NCBI GenBank assembly: GCA_902776765.1
Contig: CACYRP010000003.1
Coordinates: 1-64,000, forward strand
Direction of reading: 5' to 3'
From: Fibrobacter succinogenes
GTDB lineage: Bacteria > Fibrobacterota > Fibrobacteria > Fibrobacterales > Fibrobacteraceae
Length of the DNA: 64,000 nucleotides
The notes under the pieces are model-generated. The model was not told the origin of the DNA and made no database searches. It saw nothing but the letters and a program-made list of their open reading frames with translations. Both the position numbers and the translations under genes were made by a program. This document shows, one piece after another, positions 62,098 to 64,000 of the stretch; positions within the stretch are counted from its first letter, which is position 1, and every line of letters starts with the position of its first letter.

Positions 62098-64000
62098 ATG
62101 CTTACCATTTCGGAATTCCTTCAAGAAAATTCGTTCCCTGCGATTTCGCTTTTTGAAAATGCTAATAACGAGGCCATTCACGTCAATGGCGCGTCGGTTC
62201 CGCTTGCCTCGATGATGGTCGCAAACCGTTTCTTGAAAAGTCCGCAGAACATTCTGGTGATTGCGAAAGATTACCGCAGTGCCGAAGTCTGGGTCGAGAA
62301 TCTCGAAAGCATGGTGGGCGAGGAGTTTGTTCGTTTTTTCCCGTCGCTCGGCTTGAAACCTTACGAAATCAAGGTACCGTTCGAAGGCGTGCTTGAGGAA
62401 CGTCTGAAGTTTTTCCGCGATGTTTCGCGTACAGATAAGCCGTTCGTTGTCGTTTGTCCGCTCGATGCGTTTTTGATGAAACTCCCGGAACCGGGTGATA
62501 TTATGCGTCAGGTGCGTACGCTCCGCGTTGGCGACCAGCTGGAGCCTTCGTCTTTACGCCCGTGGTTCCTCGATCATGGTTTTGTAGAACAGCCGATGGT
62601 GAGCGGCGTGGGCGAGTTTTCGATTCGCGGTTGCATTGTCGATGTGAACTGCTTGCTTTATCCGCATCCGATCCGTATTGAATTTTACGGTGACGAAATA
62701 GAATCTATCCGAGCATTCGATATTTTCTCGCAGCGCTCGCTGGAGCAGATGACGCATATCGAGTTTTTCCCGATGGGTGAATTTACGGTGCCGGAATCGG
62801 TGATGGCGGGCGAAGAATGTTCTGCAGAATCGCTGTGGTGGCATCGTCCGCATCACCAGCGTTTGGTGGCGAGCCTCTTGGATTACATGCCGCGTGCGTC
62901 GCTTGTTTTTGAAGAACTTTCGTTGCTTTCGGAAACAGCTTCGAAAATGTATGGTGCATTCCGCGGTGCTTATGACGAGGCCCGTGTTACGGATGCGGGA
63001 ATCGCTTCGCCTGCCGATTTGTGGTTCAAGATTGGCGAACTTTCGCGTTTGTTCGTAGGACGCGCGTCGCTGGATATGACGCGAGTCAAGGTGGATGATG
63101 GCAACTGGCACGAAATGCACATGCGTCCGCAAGATTTTACTTCGAATGGCGCGGATGCAGTCGCCAAAGAAATCGAGGAATTTTATGACAAGGGCGGTTG
63201 CGTTTATGTAATGGCTCAGACGCTTGGCGGCGTGAACCGCTTGCGTGAAATTTTTGATGGCTTGCCGGTCGAAGATTATTTTATCGGAAACTTGAGCGAA
63301 GGCTTTTGGCTCGAAGACGATAATGTCGCGTTCCTCACGGAATCGAGAATTCTAAACCGCCATGCGAACAAGGCTCGTAAGCACAAGATTGCGGGCTCGG
63401 TGACGAATGCGTTGATGGTGGAGTCGCTCAATCGCGGTGACCTCGTGGCTCACGAAGACCACGGCATTGGCCGCTACTTGGGCCTTGTCCGTGTTGAAGT
63501 CAACGGCGGTATGGTTGACTGCGCGTTGCTCGAATACGATGGCGGCGACCGTTTGAAGTTCCCGGTGTCGGACTTGCAGAAGATTGAACGCCTCGACCGC
63601 TCGGACGATGTTGAAACGAAGCTTGACCGCCTCGGCAGCAAAACTTGGGAAAACATCAAGAAGCGCGTCAAGGAAAAGGTTATCAAGATTGCGCGCGATC
63701 TCGTGGAACTTTATGCTAAGCGTGAACTCGTCGAAGGATTCGGATTCCCGCCCGATGGCAACATGCAAAAGGAATTCGAGGATTCGTTCGAATACGATCC
63801 GACGCCAGACCAGCTCCGTGCCACGGCCGACATCAAGCGCGATATGGAAAGCCGTCGCCCGATGGACCGCCTCATTTGTGGTGACGTGGGTTTTGGAAAG
63901 ACGGAAGTTGCCATGCGTGCTGCATTCAAGTGCGTGGCCTCCAACAAGCAAGTCGCCATTCTCGTGCCGACGACGATTCTTGCTGCACAGCATTACGAAA
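62098..64000 (+). CDS. mfd: Transcription-repair coupling factor Mfd, C-terminus cut by window edge
   Basis: This translocase releases stalled RNA polymerase and recruits UvrA. About 634 residues are visible of the usual about 1,100. They include the UvrB-homology domains (GVGEFSIRGCIVDV, IRIEFYGDEIESIRAFD), the RNA polymerase interaction domain (GDLVAHEDHGIGRYLGL) and the start of the helicase core with Walker A GDVGFGKTEVAMRAAF near residue 600 and VPTTILAAQH. The ATG at 62098 opens MLTISEFLQENSFPAI. Identification is firm. Confidence 0.96.
   Translation, partial: MLTISEFLQENSFPAISLFENANNEAIHVNGASVPLASMMVANRFLKSPQNILVIAKDYRSAEVWVENLESMVGEEFVRFFPSLGLKPYEIKVPFEGVLEERLKFFRDVSRTDKPFVVVCPLDAFLMKLPEPGDIMRQVRTLRVGDQLEPSSLRPWFLDHGFVEQPMVSGVGEFSIRGCIVDVNCLLYPHPIRIEFYGDEIESIRAFDIFSQRSLEQMTHIEFFPMGEFTVPESVMAGEECSAESLWWHRPHHQRLVASLLDYMPRASLVFEELSLLSETASKMYGAFRGAYDEARVTDAGIASPADLWFKIGELSRLFVGRASLDMTRVKVDDGNWHEMHMRPQDFTSNGADAVAKEIEEFYDKGGCVYVMAQTLGGVNRLREIFDGLPVEDYFIGNLSEGFWLEDDNVAFLTESRILNRHANKARKHKIAGSVTNALMVESLNRGDLVAHEDHGIGRYLGLVRVEVNGGMVDCALLEYDGGDRLKFPVSDLQKIERLDRSDDVETKLDRLGSKTWENIKKRVKEKVIKIARDLVELYAKRELVEGFGFPPDGNMQKEFEDSFEYDPTPDQLRATADIKRDMESRRPMDRLICGDVGFGKTEVAMRAAFKCVASNKQVAILVPTTILAAQHYE

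Overview
The window looks like chromosomal DNA of a Fibrobacter-type bacterium (phylum Fibrobacterota). The main evidence is a lipoprotein with two copies of the Fibrobacter 'major paralogous' (FISUC) domain, a lexA promoter whose operator TGCCCAGTTGTGCA fits the LexA box reported for Fibrobacter (TGC-N-C-N4-GTGCA), serine-rich linkers in lipoproteins, a secreted GH30 xylanase-type enzyme with a sorting-like C-terminus, and a Chlamydia/Bacteroides-type V-ATPase operon. Genes are closely packed on both strands. Promoters that can be read share a TATATT or TACATT -10 box.

Layout. 1-4,330: lepA (partial), a secreted cyclophilin, a Lys/Ala/Pro-rich zinc-ribbon protein, lexA and tRNA-Pro(TGG). 4,331-5,103: a gene-free stretch carrying three extra copies of the tRNA-Pro 3' end. 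5,104-8,314: a membrane protein and a CotH-type lipoprotein. 8,534-14,363: a four-gene operon of circularly permuted ATP-grasp, alpha-E and transglutaminase-like proteins. 14,597-23,118: acetolactate synthase, an AT-rich orphan nuclease-like gene, aspS, a RhuM/PLD protein and the GH30 enzyme. 23,546-31,297: V-ATPase operon E-(DUF2764)-A-B-D-I-K-K. 31,481-41,305: a kinase/PTS-IIA pair, a three-gene envelope operon, metG, the FISUC lipoprotein, a nitroreductase and a lipoprotein 5'-nucleotidase. 41,306-52,574: a defence-type island with a candidate structured RNA, a UvrD helicase fused to an AddB/Cas4-like nuclease, type III Mod and Res genes, an AAA ATPase (DUF4143) behind three 33-bp-spaced operator-like repeats, and a GNAT-containing overlapping cassette. 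52,986-56,200: purB, then a lipoprotein plus radical SAM/SPASM maturase (frameshifted in a T-run) and a 19-codon peptide gene. 56,303-59,284: a second amidoligase pair (GCS2 plus RLAN/RimK-like ATP-grasp). 59,495-64,000: a frameshifted barrel protein, an internally duplicated lipid-anchored or membrane-anchored protein, and mfd (partial).

Most unusual points: two separate predicted peptide/amide-ligase systems 42 kb apart, one with an apparently inactive ATP-grasp paralogue; two proteolipid genes in one V-ATPase operon that differ at the ion-ligand positions; intergenic arrays with a strict 7-bp period at five loci; a helicase-nuclease packed directly against a type III restriction system; and a possible RiPP locus. 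All functional statements come from motif recognition by eye, with no database search.
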